Positions 18,015 to 27,235 are shown, numbered from the stretch's first letter. The stretch: 64,000 bases of DNA from Streptomyces harbinensis (GCF_900116145.1 NZ_FPAB01000006.1:1-64000); one strand, 5' to 3'. The notes: generated by a model not told the origin, from the sequence alone. Program-made: numbers and translations.

Positions 18015-18695
18015 GTGGAGACCTCTTGGGAAGAGCTTGCCGCCGGCGTCCTGCGGACCCGGCTGCCGGGATGGGACGAGACGGTGGGCGCGATCGCCGG
18101 GCCGCGCGGGGTGCTGCTCATCGACGCCGGGCCCTCCCCGGCCGCCGCCGGGCGGATCCGGGCCGGCCTGCGCGCGCTGCTGGGGCTGCCGGTGCGCTGG
18201 GTGGTCCTGACGCATCCGCACTTCGACCACGCCCTCGGGGCCGGCGGTTACCCCGGGGCACGGGTGTTCGGGACGCTGGGCGATCCGCTGGAGCTGGCGG
18301 CGGACGCGGTGCGGCACGGCATGCCGGAGCGGGAGGCCGCCGAGGGCGTCGCGGCGCTGCGGGGCGTGCGGGCCCGCCCGGTGACCGGGAAGGCGTCGCT
18401 CTACCTGGGCGGCGGCCGTACCGTCTCGCTGGCCCCGTTCGGGCCCGCGCACACCCCGCACGACGTGGCGGTGAAGGTGGACCGCACCGTCTTCACCGGC
18501 GATCTGGTCGAGGAGTCCGGCGAGCCGCAGGCCGGCCCGGACGCGGACCTTGCCGCCTGGCCGGGCGCGCTGGACCGGTTGCTGGCCTGGGGCGGTCAGG
18601 ACGCGCGGTACGTACCCGGCCACGGGGCGGTGGTGGACGCCGCGTTCGTGGCCGCCCAGCGCACCGCGCTGGCCGCACGCGCCGGGGCACAATGA
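18015..18695 (+). CDS. MBL-fold metallo-hydrolase
   Basis: Metallo-beta-lactamase-fold hydrolase of unknown substrate, 226 aa. The zinc motif HPHFDH is at residues 67-72, followed by the expected downstream histidines in GPAHTPHDV, the Asp in FTGDLV and the histidine in VPGHGAVV. GTG start at 18015. Its TGA overlaps the start of the DUF3097 gene (ATGA), so the two are coupled, and hemW follows. It is divergent from hrcA. The conserved neighbourhood does not reveal the substrate. Confidence 0.85.
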   Translation: METSWEELAAGVLRTRLPGWDETVGAIAGPRGVLLIDAGPSPAAAGRIRAGLRALLGLPVRWVVLTHPHFDHALGAGGYPGARVFGTLGDPLELAADAVRHGMPEREAAEGVAALRGVRARPVTGKASLYLGGGRTVSLAPFGPAHTPHDVAVKVDRTVFTGDLVEESGEPQAGPDADLAAWPGALDRLLAWGGQDARYVPGHGAVVDAAFVAAQRTALAARAGAQ

Positions 18696-19543
18696 CGGCC
18701 ATGCGCAGCAGAGAGTACGGACCCGATCTGACCCCGCCGTGGAAGCGGTCCGCCCCGGCGCCCGAGGTGCCCGCCGAGCCCGGCCTGGTGGTGGAGGAGG
18801 CCGGCACCGGGTACTGCGGGGCGGTGATCGGCTGCGAGAAGACGGCGCAAGGGCCGGCCGTCACGCTGGAGGACCGGTTCGGCAAGCGGCGGGTGTTCCC
18901 GCTGGAGCCGCGCGGCTTCCTGCTGGAGGGCAGGCCCGTCACCCTGGTCCTCCCCCGGGCCGCGCGCCCGGCGGCGCCCGCGGCCCCGGCCCGTACGGCG
19001 TCCGGCTCGGTCGCCGTCCCGGGGGCGCGCGCCCGGGTGGCGCGCGCCGGGCGGATCTATGTGGAGGGCCGGCACGACGCCGAGCTGGTCGAGAAGGTGT
19101 GGGGCGACGATCTGCGGATCGAGGGGGTGGTCGTGGAGTATCTGGAGGGCGTCGACGACCTGCCCGCGATCGTGCGCGAATTCGGGCCGACGGAGCGGGC
19201 CCGGCTCGGCGTGCTGGTGGACCACCTGGTGCCCGGTTCCAAGGAGTCCCGGATCGCCGCCCAGGTCACGGACGAGAACGTGCTGATCGTCGGCCACCCC
19301 TTCATCGACATCTGGCAGGCGGTCAAGCCCTCGGCGCTGTCCATCCCGGCCTGGCCCACCGTCCCGCGCGGCCGGGACTGGAAGCAGGGCGTGTGCGCGG
19401 CGCTGGGCTGGCCCGCCAACACCGGCGCCGCCTGGCGGCACATCCTGGGCCGGGTGCACAGCTACCGCGACCTGGAACCGGCCCTGCTCGGCCCGGTCGA
19501 GCACCTCATCGACCACGTGACGGTGGGCGGCCCGGTGCCCTGA
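18692..19543 (+). CDS. DUF3097 family protein with a TOPRIM-like region
   Basis: Conserved actinobacterial protein of unknown function, 283 aa. The N-terminus (about 1-20) has YGPDLTPPWKR, typical of the family. Residues 122-190 contain IYVEGRHDAELVEKVW and, about 50 residues later, VLVDHLVPGSKESRIA. The spacing and residues (Glu in VEG, Asp in VDH) recall a TOPRIM fold such as that of RNase M5 or DnaG, but I have not verified this. ATG 18692 overlaps the stop of the MBL gene, and hemW follows after 16 bases, so the three form an operon. Function unknown. Confidence 0.85.
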   Translation: MTAMRSREYGPDLTPPWKRSAPAPEVPAEPGLVVEEAGTGYCGAVIGCEKTAQGPAVTLEDRFGKRRVFPLEPRGFLLEGRPVTLVLPRAARPAAPAAPARTASGSVAVPGARARVARAGRIYVEGRHDAELVEKVWGDDLRIEGVVVEYLEGVDDLPAIVREFGPTERARLGVLVDHLVPGSKESRIAAQVTDENVLIVGHPFIDIWQAVKPSALSIPAWPTVPRGRDWKQGVCAALGWPANTGAAWRHILGRVHSYRDLEPALLGPVEHLIDHVTVGGPVP

Positions 19544-19559
19544 CCACCGATGGCGGACA

Positions 19560-20801
19560 ATGGAGGGCATGCCCTCCGCTCTGCCCGACGGCGAGCCCGT
19601 CCCCGAGGACGGCTCGCTGCCCGCCGCCGCCCTGGACGGATCCGCCGGCCGCCCGCTCGCGTTCTATCTGCACGTGCCGTACTGCGCCACCCGCTGCGGC
19701 TACTGCGACTTCAACACCTACACGGCGACCGAGCTGCGCGGCTCCGGCGGGGCGCTGGCCTCCCGGGAGAACTACGCGGCCACCCTCGCCGAGGAGATCC
19801 GGCTGGCCCGCAAGGTGCTCGGGGACGACCCGCGCCCGGTCAGCACCGTCTTCGTCGGCGGCGGCACCCCCACCCTGCTGCCCGCCGCCGATCTGGGCGC
19901 GATGCTGGCGGTGGTGCGTGAGGAGTTCGGCCTGGCGCCCGGCGCCGAGGTGACCACCGAGGCCAACCCCGACTCGGTCGACCCGGCCTATCTGGAGCGG
20001 CTGCGCGCCGCCGGCTTCACCCGCGTCTCGTTCGGAATGCAGAGCGCGAGCCCGCACGTACTGAACGTACTGGAGCGCACCCACACCCCCGGCCGTCCCG
20101 AGGCGTGCGTGGCCGAGGCCAGGGCCGCCGGGTTCGAGCACGTCAACCTCGACCTGATCTACGGCACCCCCGGCGAGAGCGACGCGGACTGGCGCGCCAC
20201 CCTGGAGGCGGCCGTGGCGGCCGGGCCCGACCATGTGTCGGCGTACTCACTGATCGTCGAGGAGGGCACCCGGCTCGCGGGCCGGGTGCGGCGCGGCGAG
20301 ATCCCGATGACGGACGACGACGTGCACGCCGACCGCTATCTGATCGCCGAGGAGGTGCTGTCGGCGGCGGGCTTCTCCTGGTACGAGGTCTCCAACTGGG
20401 CCACCTCCACCGCCGCCCGCTGCCGGCACAACGAGCTGTACTGGACCGGCGCCGACTGGTGGGGCGCCGGCCCCGGGGCGCACAGCCACGTGGGCGGGGT
20501 GCGCTGGTGGAACGCGAAGCACCCCGGCGCGTACGCCCAGGCGCTGGCCGCCGGCCGCTCCCCCGGCGCGGGCCGGGAGGTGCTGACGGCCGAGGACCGG
20601 CGGGTGGAGCGCATCCTGCTGGAGCTGCGGCGGGCGGCCGGCTGCGAGCTGTCGCTGCTGCACACGGCCGGAACGGCGGCGTCCGCCCGCGCGCTGGCGG
20701 ACGGCCTGCTCGACCCGGCGGCCTACGACGAGGGCCGCGCGGCCCTCACCCTCCAGGGCCGGCTGCTCGCGGACGCCCTGGTCCGCGACCTGGTCGACTG
20801 A
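19560..20801 (+). CDS. hemW: Radical SAM heme chaperone HemW
   Basis: Radical-SAM protein of the HemW (formerly HemN-like) family, 413 aa, that binds heme and is thought to deliver it to apo-proteins. The iron-sulfur motif CATRCGYC has Cys at residues 42, 46 and 49, and the following Phe (CDF) is typical of HemW/HemN. Further motifs: FVGGGTPTLL and SFGMQSASPHVL. True coproporphyrinogen oxidases carry an extra N-terminal Cys, absent here, which favours HemW. Start could be 19560 (MEGMPS) or 19569 (MPSALP). Last gene of MBL-DUF3097-hemW. Confidence 0.92.
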   Translation: MEGMPSALPDGEPVPEDGSLPAAALDGSAGRPLAFYLHVPYCATRCGYCDFNTYTATELRGSGGALASRENYAATLAEEIRLARKVLGDDPRPVSTVFVGGGTPTLLPAADLGAMLAVVREEFGLAPGAEVTTEANPDSVDPAYLERLRAAGFTRVSFGMQSASPHVLNVLERTHTPGRPEACVAEARAAGFEHVNLDLIYGTPGESDADWRATLEAAVAAGPDHVSAYSLIVEEGTRLAGRVRRGEIPMTDDDVHADRYLIAEEVLSAAGFSWYEVSNWATSTAARCRHNELYWTGADWWGAGPGAHSHVGGVRWWNAKHPGAYAQALAAGRSPGAGREVLTAEDRRVERILLELRRAAGCELSLLHTAGTAASARALADGLLDPAAYDEGRAALTLQGRLLADALVRDLVD

Positions 20802-20840
20802 CCGGGCCGCGGGCCGGGCCGCACCCGCCGGCCCCGGTCA
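20799..20840. terminator. Bidirectional terminator between hemW and acyl-CoA ligase
   Basis: TGACCGGG (20799-20806) pairs with CCCGGTCA (20833-20840), with an inner GC-rich stem. The two convergent stop codons lie in the outer arms, so the whole gap is the hairpin. Confidence 0.65.
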
Positions 20841-22727
20841 GGTACGGGGCGCGTACATCTCCTCGATGAGCTCCTTGTACTCGCCCTCGACCACCGGACG
20901 CTTCACCTTCAGGCTCGGGGTCAGCTCCCCGTGCTCCACGTCCAGGTCCCGGGGCAGCAGCCGGAACTGCCGGACGGTCTGCCAGCGCTGCAGACCCTCG
21001 TTCACCTGCCCGACGTACCCCTCGATCAGCTCACGGGTCCTGGCGTCCGCCACCACCTCGGCGTAGGACCGGCCCGCCATGCCGTTCTCGGCCGCCCAGC
21101 CCAGGATCTGCGCCTCGTCCAGGCCGATCAGCGCCGAGCAGAACTTCCGGTCCGCGCCGATCACCAGCACGTTCGAGATGTACGGGCACACCGCCTTGAA
21201 CCGGCCCTCGATCTCGGTCGGCGCCACGTACTTGCCGACCGACGTCTTGAACAGGTCCTTCTTCCGGTCGGTGATCGTCAGATAGCCGTCGTCGGAGAGC
21301 ACACCGATGTCCCCGGTGTGCAGCCAGCCGTCCTCCTCCAGCGTCTCCGCCGTCAGCTCCGGCAGGCCGTGGTAGCCCTCCATGATCCCGGGCCCGCGCA
21401 GCAGGATCTCGCCGTCCTCCTCCGCGATCCGCACCTCGCAGCCGGGCAGCGCCTTGCCGACCGTACCCGTGCGGTAGCCGACCTCGGGGTTCACGAAGCT
21501 GGCCGCGGCGGACTCGGTCATCCCGTAGCCCTCCAGGATGTGCAGCCCGGCGCCGGAGAAGAAGTACCCGATGTCCGGGGCCAGCGAGGCCGAGCCGGAG
21601 ACCATGCCGCGCAGCTGCCCGCCCATCGCCTCGCGCAGCTTGCCGTACACCAGCTTGTCCGCCACCGCGCGCCGCGCCGACAGGCCGAAGGGCACGGTCG
21701 CGGCACCGGTGCGCCGGTAGTTCTCCTGGGCCGTCTTGGCGTACTCGATCGCCGTCCTGGCGGCCCACTCGAAGATCCGCACCTTCGCGGCGCCGCCGGC
21801 CCGCGCCTTGGCCTGCGCGCCGTTGTAGACCCGCTCGAAGATCCGGGGCACGGCCGCCATGTAGGTCGGCCGGACCACCGGCAGGTTCACCACGATCTTG
21901 TCGGCGCGGCCGTCCACCGCGCTCACGTGCCCGACCTTCACATGCGCCGAGATCAGCACCTTGCCGAAGATGTGGGCCAGCGGCAGCCACAGGTACTGCA
22001 CGTCGTCGGAGCGCAGCAGGTTGATGGCCTCGATCGCGTACCCCATGTAGGACCAGGTGTCCTGGCGCAGCCGGACACCCTTGGGTCTTCCGGTGGTGCC
22101 CGAGGTGTACATCAGGGTGGCCAGCTGCTCGGGGCGCAGCGCGGCCACCGTCTCCTTGACGGCCTCGGGGTGCTTCTCCAGATACGCGGCCCCGCGCTCG
22201 GCGAGGTCCGCGAGCGAGAGCACCCAGCCCTCGGGGTCGCCCTCGGCCGGTACGGCGTCGGCGGCCTCGATGACCACCACGTGTTCGAGCGCGGCCAGCT
22301 CGGCGCGCCGCTCCCGGACCTTGGCGAGCTGCTCGGCGTTCTCGGCGATCACCACCTTGCTGCCGGAGTCGGCGAGGATGTACGCCGTCTCCTCGGCGTT
22401 GGTCTGGGTGTAGACCGTGGTGGTGGCCGCGCCGGCGCACATGATGCCCAGGTCGGACAGGATCCAGTCCACGCGGGTGGTGGAGGCGATGGCGACCCGC
22501 TCCTGCGGGCGTACCCCGAGGTCCATCAGCCCGGCGGCGATGGCGAAGACCCGGTCGGCGGCCTGGGCCCAGCTGTAGGAGGCCCAGTCGTCGGGACCGG
22601 TGCCGGAGGCCGGCGGCACCGGGTAGCGGAACGCCTCCCGGTCGGGGGTGGCGGCGACACGGTCGAGGAACAGCTGCGCCAGGGATGGTGGACGGTTCTC
22701 GATCGACTGGTGCTGCTGTTCGCTCAC
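20838..22727 (-). CDS. Long-chain fatty acid-CoA ligase (FadD-type AMP-dependent synthetase)
   Basis: ANL-superfamily adenylate-forming enzyme, 629 aa, activating fatty acids to acyl-CoA. Motifs in order: P-loop LMYTSGTTGRPKG, the GYGMTESAA motif, the hinge LHTGDIGVLSDDGYLTITDRKKDL and a C-terminal catalytic lysine region (VEHGELTPSLKVKR). No carrier-protein domain is present. The start MSEQQHQSIENRPPSL at 22727 matches FadD15-type proteins of actinobacteria. Convergent with hemW. The upstream region carries three 11-bp direct repeats that look like an operator, suggesting control by a regulator of fatty-acid metabolism. Confidence 0.92.
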   Translation of the reverse strand: MSEQQHQSIENRPPSLAQLFLDRVAATPDREAFRYPVPPASGTGPDDWASYSWAQAADRVFAIAAGLMDLGVRPQERVAIASTTRVDWILSDLGIMCAGAATTTVYTQTNAEETAYILADSGSKVVIAENAEQLAKVRERRAELAALEHVVVIEAADAVPAEGDPEGWVLSLADLAERGAAYLEKHPEAVKETVAALRPEQLATLMYTSGTTGRPKGVRLRQDTWSYMGYAIEAINLLRSDDVQYLWLPLAHIFGKVLISAHVKVGHVSAVDGRADKIVVNLPVVRPTYMAAVPRIFERVYNGAQAKARAGGAAKVRIFEWAARTAIEYAKTAQENYRRTGAATVPFGLSARRAVADKLVYGKLREAMGGQLRGMVSGSASLAPDIGYFFSGAGLHILEGYGMTESAAASFVNPEVGYRTGTVGKALPGCEVRIAEEDGEILLRGPGIMEGYHGLPELTAETLEEDGWLHTGDIGVLSDDGYLTITDRKKDLFKTSVGKYVAPTEIEGRFKAVCPYISNVLVIGADRKFCSALIGLDEAQILGWAAENGMAGRSYAEVVADARTRELIEGYVGQVNEGLQRWQTVRQFRLLPRDLDVEHGELTPSLKVKRPVVEGEYKELIEEMYAPRT

Positions 22728-22761
22728 GGCTTCCTCCGGTCCCGCGCCGTTGGGGGCGACA

Positions 22762-22794
22762 CATGGGTGACTGATGAGTAACTCATGGGTAACT
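22762..22794. promoter_or_regulatory. Triple 11-bp operator-like repeat upstream of the acyl-CoA ligase
   Basis: Three contiguous units on the plus strand: CATGGGTGACT, GATGAGTAACT, CATGGGTAACT. The centre also forms the palindrome ATGAGTAACTCAT (22774-22786). The array is 35-67 bases upstream of the ligase start codon, is much less GC-rich than its surroundings, and is a good candidate TetR- or GntR-type binding site. The binding protein is unknown. Confidence 0.6.
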
Positions 22795-22857
22795 TGGGAC
22801 GATCAGATTACGGCCCAACCCCGCCCCGCGTAAGGCCCGTAACGACCGGATCTGGCG

Positions 22858-24714
22858 CTACTTCTTGTTCTTCCCGTCACCGGTGCCCGCGCCGTCGGAA
22901 TCCGAGGAGAGCGCCGCGATGAACGCCTCCTGCGGAACCTCGACCCGGCCGACCATCTTCATGCGCTTCTTGCCCTCCTTCTGCTTCTCCAGCAGCTTCC
23001 GCTTGCGCGAGATGTCACCGCCGTAGCACTTGGAGAGCACGTCCTTGCGGATGGCCCGCACCGTCTCGCGGGCGATGACCCGGGAGCCGATGGCGGCCTG
23101 GATGGGCACCTCGAACTGCTGGCGCGGGATGAGCTCGCGCAGCTTGGACGCCATCTTCACGCCGTACGCGTACGCCTTGTCCTTGTGCACGATCGCCGAG
23201 AACGCGTCCACCTGGTCGCCGTGCAGCAGGATGTCGACCTTCACCAGCTGGGAGGGCTGCTCCCCGGTGGGCTCGTAGTCGAGCGAGGCGTAGCCGCGGG
23301 TCTTGGACTTCAGCGCGTCGAAGAAGTCGAAGACGATCTCGGCGAGCGGCAGCGTGTAGCGCAGCTCGACCCGGTCCTCGGAGAGGTAGTCCATGCCCTG
23401 GAGGGAGCCGCGCCGGTTCTGGCACAGCTCCATGATCGCGCCGACGAACTCGTTCGGGGCGATGAGCGTGGCCCGTACCACCGGCTCGCGCACCTCGGCG
23501 ATCTTGCCGGTCGGGTACTCGCTGGGGTTGGTGACCGTGTGCTGGGTGCCGTCCTCCATGGTCACCTGGTAGACCACGTTGGGGGCGGTGGCGATCAGCG
23601 CGAGGTTGAACTCGCGCTCCAGGCGCTCCCGGATGACCTCCAGGTGCAGCAGCCCGAGGAAGCCGACCCGGAAGCCGAAGCCGAGGGCGGCGGAGGTCTC
23701 CGGCTCGTAGACGAGCGCGGCGTCGTTCAGCTGGAGCTTGTCCAGCGCGTCGCGCAGGTCCGGGTAGTCGGAGCCGTCCAGCGGATAGAGCCCGGAGAAC
23801 ACCATCGGCTTGGGGTCCTTGTAGCCGCCCAGCGGCTCGGTGGCGCCGCCGCGCTGCTGGGTGATGGTGTCGCCGACCTTGGACTGGCGGACGTCCTTCA
23901 CCCCGGTGATGAGGTAGCCCACCTCGCCGACGGCGAGCCCGTCGGCCGCGGTCATCTCCGGCGAGTTGGTCCCGATCTCCAGCAGTTCGTGGGTGGCGCC
24001 GGTGGACATCATGGCGATGCGCTCGCGCTTGCCGAGCTTGCCGTCGACCACCTTGACGTAGGTGACGACCCCCCGGTACGCGTCGTACACCGAGTCGAAG
24101 ATCATCGCACGGGCGGGGGCGTCGGCCTGCCCGACCGGGGCGGGGACCTTGCGGACCACCTCGTCCAGCAGTTCGGCCACGCCCTCGCCGGTCTTGGCGG
24201 AGACCTTCAGCACATCGGAGGGGTCGCAGCCGATGAGGTGCGCCAGCTCGGCGGCGAACTTCTCCGGCTGGGCGGCCGGCAGGTCGATCTTGTTGAGCAC
24301 CGGGATGATGGTGAGGTCGTTCTCCATCGCCAGGTACAGGTTGGCGAGGGTCTGCGCCTCGATGCCCTGGGCGGCGTCCACCAGCAGGACACAGCCCTCG
24401 CAGGCGGCCAGCGAACGGGACACCTCGTAGGTGAAGTCCACGTGGCCCGGGGTGTCGATCATGTTCAGGACGTGCGAGGTGCCGCCGGTGTCCTCCGAGC
24501 TCCACGGCATCCGGACGGCCTGGGACTTGATCGTGATGCCGCGCTCGCGTTCGATGTCCATGCGGTCGAGATACTGGGCGCGCATCTGCCGCTGCTCCAC
24601 GACCCCGGTCAGCTGGAGCATCCGGTCGGCGAGGGTGGACTTGCCGTGGTCGATGTGGGCGATGATGCAGAAGTTGCGGATCAGCGCCGAATCCGTGTTC
24701 CCGGGCAGATGCAC
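22858..24714 (-). CDS. lepA: Elongation factor 4 (LepA) GTPase
   Basis: Ribosome-associated translational GTPase, 618 aa. G motifs: AHIDHGKSTLADR (P-loop, near residue 18), RGITIKSQ, DTPGHVDF and NKIDLP, followed by LepA-specific C-terminal domain residues such as GGDISRKRKLLEKQKEGKKRM. ATG at 24714 gives the N-terminus MHLPGNTDSALIRNF. Divergent from rpsT, the usual Streptomyces arrangement. Quoted C-terminal motif spans the region near 22,960-23,030. Confidence 0.95.
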   Translation of the reverse strand: MHLPGNTDSALIRNFCIIAHIDHGKSTLADRMLQLTGVVEQRQMRAQYLDRMDIERERGITIKSQAVRMPWSSEDTGGTSHVLNMIDTPGHVDFTYEVSRSLAACEGCVLLVDAAQGIEAQTLANLYLAMENDLTIIPVLNKIDLPAAQPEKFAAELAHLIGCDPSDVLKVSAKTGEGVAELLDEVVRKVPAPVGQADAPARAMIFDSVYDAYRGVVTYVKVVDGKLGKRERIAMMSTGATHELLEIGTNSPEMTAADGLAVGEVGYLITGVKDVRQSKVGDTITQQRGGATEPLGGYKDPKPMVFSGLYPLDGSDYPDLRDALDKLQLNDAALVYEPETSAALGFGFRVGFLGLLHLEVIRERLEREFNLALIATAPNVVYQVTMEDGTQHTVTNPSEYPTGKIAEVREPVVRATLIAPNEFVGAIMELCQNRRGSLQGMDYLSEDRVELRYTLPLAEIVFDFFDALKSKTRGYASLDYEPTGEQPSQLVKVDILLHGDQVDAFSAIVHKDKAYAYGVKMASKLRELIPRQQFEVPIQAAIGSRVIARETVRAIRKDVLSKCYGGDISRKRKLLEKQKEGKKRMKMVGRVEVPQEAFIAALSSDSDGAGTGDGKNKK

Positions 24715-24932
24715 GTACTCTGACCTGCACTTTCTTCAAAGTCTGGGTGGTGTCGTGGTGCTCTTGGCGCCCTGCGGGAGCCGCACGGTGCGACCATTGT
24801 CCTTCGGCCGGCCCGGGGCAGCAGCCAAGGGAAGCCTACGGGACCCCAGGGGGGCGCTGGTAAGCTGGCCCACTGTGTCTGCTGGACACGCATGCTCAAA
24901 CAAACCTGTAGCGAATCTGTAGAGGCTCCTTC

Positions 24933-25199
24933 GTGGCGAACATCAAGTCCCAGATCAAGCGGATCACGACCAACGAGAAGGCGCGGCTGCGCAACAAGGC
25001 GGTCAAGTCCGAGCTGAAGACCGCCGTCCGCGCCGCCCGCGCGGCCGTGGCCGCCGGCGACGTCGAGAAGGCGGAGGCCACCTACCAGGTCGCCGCCCGC
25101 AAGCTGGACAAGGCCGTCAGCAAGGGCGTGCTGCACAAGAACAACGCCGCCAACAAGAAGTCCGCGCTGGCCGTCCAGGTCAACGCGCTCAAGGGCTGA
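24933..25199 (+). CDS. rpsT: 30S ribosomal protein S20
   Basis: Primary 16S rRNA-binding protein, 88 aa. The N-terminus MANIKSQIKRITTNEKARLR and the C-terminal HKNNAANKKSALAVQ are diagnostic. GTG start at 24933 with GAGG about 10 bases upstream. Single-gene transcript divergent from lepA and ended by a hairpin at 25353-25399. The promoter should lie in 24780-24900. Confidence 0.97.
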   Translation: MANIKSQIKRITTNEKARLRNKAVKSELKTAVRAARAAVAAGDVEKAEATYQVAARKLDKAVSKGVLHKNNAANKKSALAVQVNALKG

Positions 25200-25352
25200 C
25201 CTCTTCTCGACCGCAGCGGTACACCCCGCCCTTCCGGACCAGGCGGCCCCTCTCTCCGCCCCGGACGGCCCTGAGCGCCGCGCTGTCCACCGTTCGCCAC
25301 GACGGGCGCGACGCCGCGTGCACCGCTGGTACGTCGTACCGCAGCAGTACCC

Positions 25353-25399
25353 CGAAGGCCCCAGCACCTCCCCTTCCCCGGGACGGTCTGGGGCCTTCG
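25353..25399 (+). terminator. Terminator downstream of rpsT
   Basis: Arms CGAAGGCCCCA (25353-25363) and TGGGGCCTTCG (25389-25399) pair perfectly over 11 bp around a 25-base loop. It lies 154 bases after the rpsT stop and just before the next gene. Confidence 0.7.
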
Positions 25400-25424
25400 C
25401 CATGGACGCGGTAGGTTACCGCCC

Positions 25425-26177
25425 ATGGCCATACCGGGGGGCTCGCCCAACCCTTATCTCCAGCCGCAGCAGCCGCATCCGTACGCCGGGGGGTACTCCT
25501 CGTACCCGCCGCCGCCCCCGCCCGCGCCCCCGGCCGGCGGCGGCAGGGGCGGCGGCGTCCCCGGCTGGCTGTGGGGGCTCGGCGGCGTACTGCTCGCCTC
25601 GGCCGCCTGGGGCGGGGTGCTGCTCGCCACCGGTGGACTCGGCGGCGGCGACCGGCCCGACCTGGCCGGCTACGGCACCACCGACGACCTGTGCGCGGCG
25701 GCCGATGTCTCGGCCTTCGAGGACAGCTACAGCATCGACTCCGAACCCCGGGCCGGCACCTTCAGCGGTGACCGGCTGGAGAAGGCGGTCTGCGACATCA
25801 CCCTCACCCCGACCGGCGACGAGAACTACAACTCCGTGTACCTCAACTACGAGGTGAGCTGGCACCGGGGCACCGACCCGGCACCGGAGTTCGCCGACCA
25901 GGCGCGGTCCTCCGAGGTGTTCTTCGGGAATGAACTCGAACTGACCGTCGAGGAAGTATCCGGGCTGGGCGACGAGGCGTACCTGGTGACCTTCGCCGAG
26001 GAATCCGGCGAACTGACCTGGGCGGTGCTCAGCGTGCGCGAAGGCTGGTTCGAGGCCCACCTCAGCTGGAACGCCTTCCTGGACACCCCGGAGTACGCGG
26101 AGCTGGTGGAGGCCCGTTCCGTCACGGCGGCGCTGCGCACCTCGGCCGAGAAGACCCTGGTGGCACTCAAGGAGTAG
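25425..26177 (+). CDS. Membrane-anchored protein with Pro-rich N-terminus, unknown function
   Basis: A 250-aa protein I do not recognise by family. Residues 1-45 are rich in Pro, Gly, Tyr and Gln. One membrane segment follows (about 46-70, GWLWGLGGVLLASAAWGGVLLA), then an acidic extracytoplasmic domain of about 175 residues with two cysteines (LCAAA and VCDIT) that could form a disulfide. The layout resembles actinobacterial DUF3558-like or sensor-type surface proteins. The start ATG at 25425 is supported by the Pro-rich N-terminus but has only a weak ribosome-binding site. It stands alone between rpsT and holA (convergent with holA). Confidence 0.75.
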   Translation: MAIPGGSPNPYLQPQQPHPYAGGYSSYPPPPPPAPPAGGGRGGGVPGWLWGLGGVLLASAAWGGVLLATGGLGGGDRPDLAGYGTTDDLCAAADVSAFEDSYSIDSEPRAGTFSGDRLEKAVCDITLTPTGDENYNSVYLNYEVSWHRGTDPAPEFADQARSSEVFFGNELELTVEEVSGLGDEAYLVTFAEESGELTWAVLSVREGWFEAHLSWNAFLDTPEYAELVEARSVTAALRTSAEKTLVALKE

Positions 26178-26192
26178 CCGGGCGCCCGGTGT

Positions 26193-27182
26193 TCACCGGG
26201 AACGGGCGGCGCGGGCGATGGTGACCACCGCCTTCTCCAGCGCGTACGCCGGGTCGTAGCCGCCGCCCTTGACGGCGGCGTCCGCGTCCGCCACCGCGCG
26301 CAGCGCGACCGCCACCCCGTCCGCCGACCAGCCGCGCATCTGCTGCCGCACCCGGTCGATCTTCCACGGCGGCATGCCCAGCTCGCGCGCCAGATCGCCG
26401 GGCCGCATGCCGCCGGGGGCCGAGGCCAGCTTGCCGATCGCCCGCACGCCCTGCGCCAGCGCGCTGGTCACCAGCACCGGGGCCACCCCGGTGGCCAGCG
26501 CCCAGCGCAGCGCTTCCAGCGCCTCGGCCGGCCTTCCCTCCACCGCCCGGTCGGCGACGGTGAAGCTGGACGCCTCGGCGCGGCCGGTGTAGTACCGCGC
26601 CACCACCGACTCGTCGATGGCGCCCTCCACATCGGCGGTCAGCTGGGCCACGGCGGAGGCCAGCTCCCGCAGATCGCTGCCGATGGCGTCCACCAGGGCC
26701 TGGCAGGCCCCGGGGCTGGCGCTGCGCCCCAGCGACCGGAACTCGCCGCGCACGAAGGTGAGCCGGTCGGCCGGCTTGGTCATCTTCGGACAGGCCACCT
26801 CGCGCGCCCCCGCCTTGCGGGCGGCGTCCAGCAACCCCTTGCCCTTGGGGCCACCGGCGTGCAGCAGCACGAGGGTGATCTCCTCGGCGGGGGCCGCCAG
26901 ATAGGACTTCAGCTCCTTGACGGTGTCCGCACCGAGGTCCTGGGCCGCCCTGACCACGATGACCTTGCGCTCGGCGAACAGCGAGGGGCTGGTCAGCTCG
27001 GCCAACGTGCCCGGCTGCAACTCCCCGGCCGCCAGGTCCCGTACATCGGTGTCCGGGTCGGCGGCCCGGGCCGCGTCGGTGACTTCCCGCACGGCGCGGT
27101 CCAGCAGCAGCTCCTCCTGCCCCACCGCGACGGTGAGGGCGGCGAGCGGGTCATCGGCGGTGTTCTGCGTCTTCCTGGCCAT
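26193..27182 (-). CDS. holA: DNA polymerase III delta subunit (clamp loader)
   Basis: Clamp-loader delta subunit, 329 aa. The sequence ALTVAVGQEELLLDRAVREV at the N-terminus, then LTSPSLFAERKVIVVR and the central GNAK-like region, match HolA; the C-terminal domain includes the MPPWKIDRVRQQMRGW stretch. Start at ATG 27182 (MARKTQNTADDPL) fits; an ORF extension to 27212 is not needed. It ends close to a convergent membrane-protein gene. In related genomes holA lies next to comEC, as here, with a small gene in between on the other strand. Confidence 0.9.
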   Translation of the reverse strand: MARKTQNTADDPLAALTVAVGQEELLLDRAVREVTDAARAADPDTDVRDLAAGELQPGTLAELTSPSLFAERKVIVVRAAQDLGADTVKELKSYLAAPAEEITLVLLHAGGPKGKGLLDAARKAGAREVACPKMTKPADRLTFVRGEFRSLGRSASPGACQALVDAIGSDLRELASAVAQLTADVEGAIDESVVARYYTGRAEASSFTVADRAVEGRPAEALEALRWALATGVAPVLVTSALAQGVRAIGKLASAPGGMRPGDLARELGMPPWKIDRVRQQMRGWSADGVAVALRAVADADAAVKGGGYDPAYALEKAVVTIARAARSR

Positions 27183-27235
27183 CGCCCCCAGCATCCCACG
27201 CGCCACCGACACCCCGGCCCGGCGACAATGGACGG

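Noticed and set aside
25200..25424. Small RNA between rpsT and the next gene
   Set aside because: Only a terminator-like hairpin and no independent promoter; most simply the rpsT 3' end.
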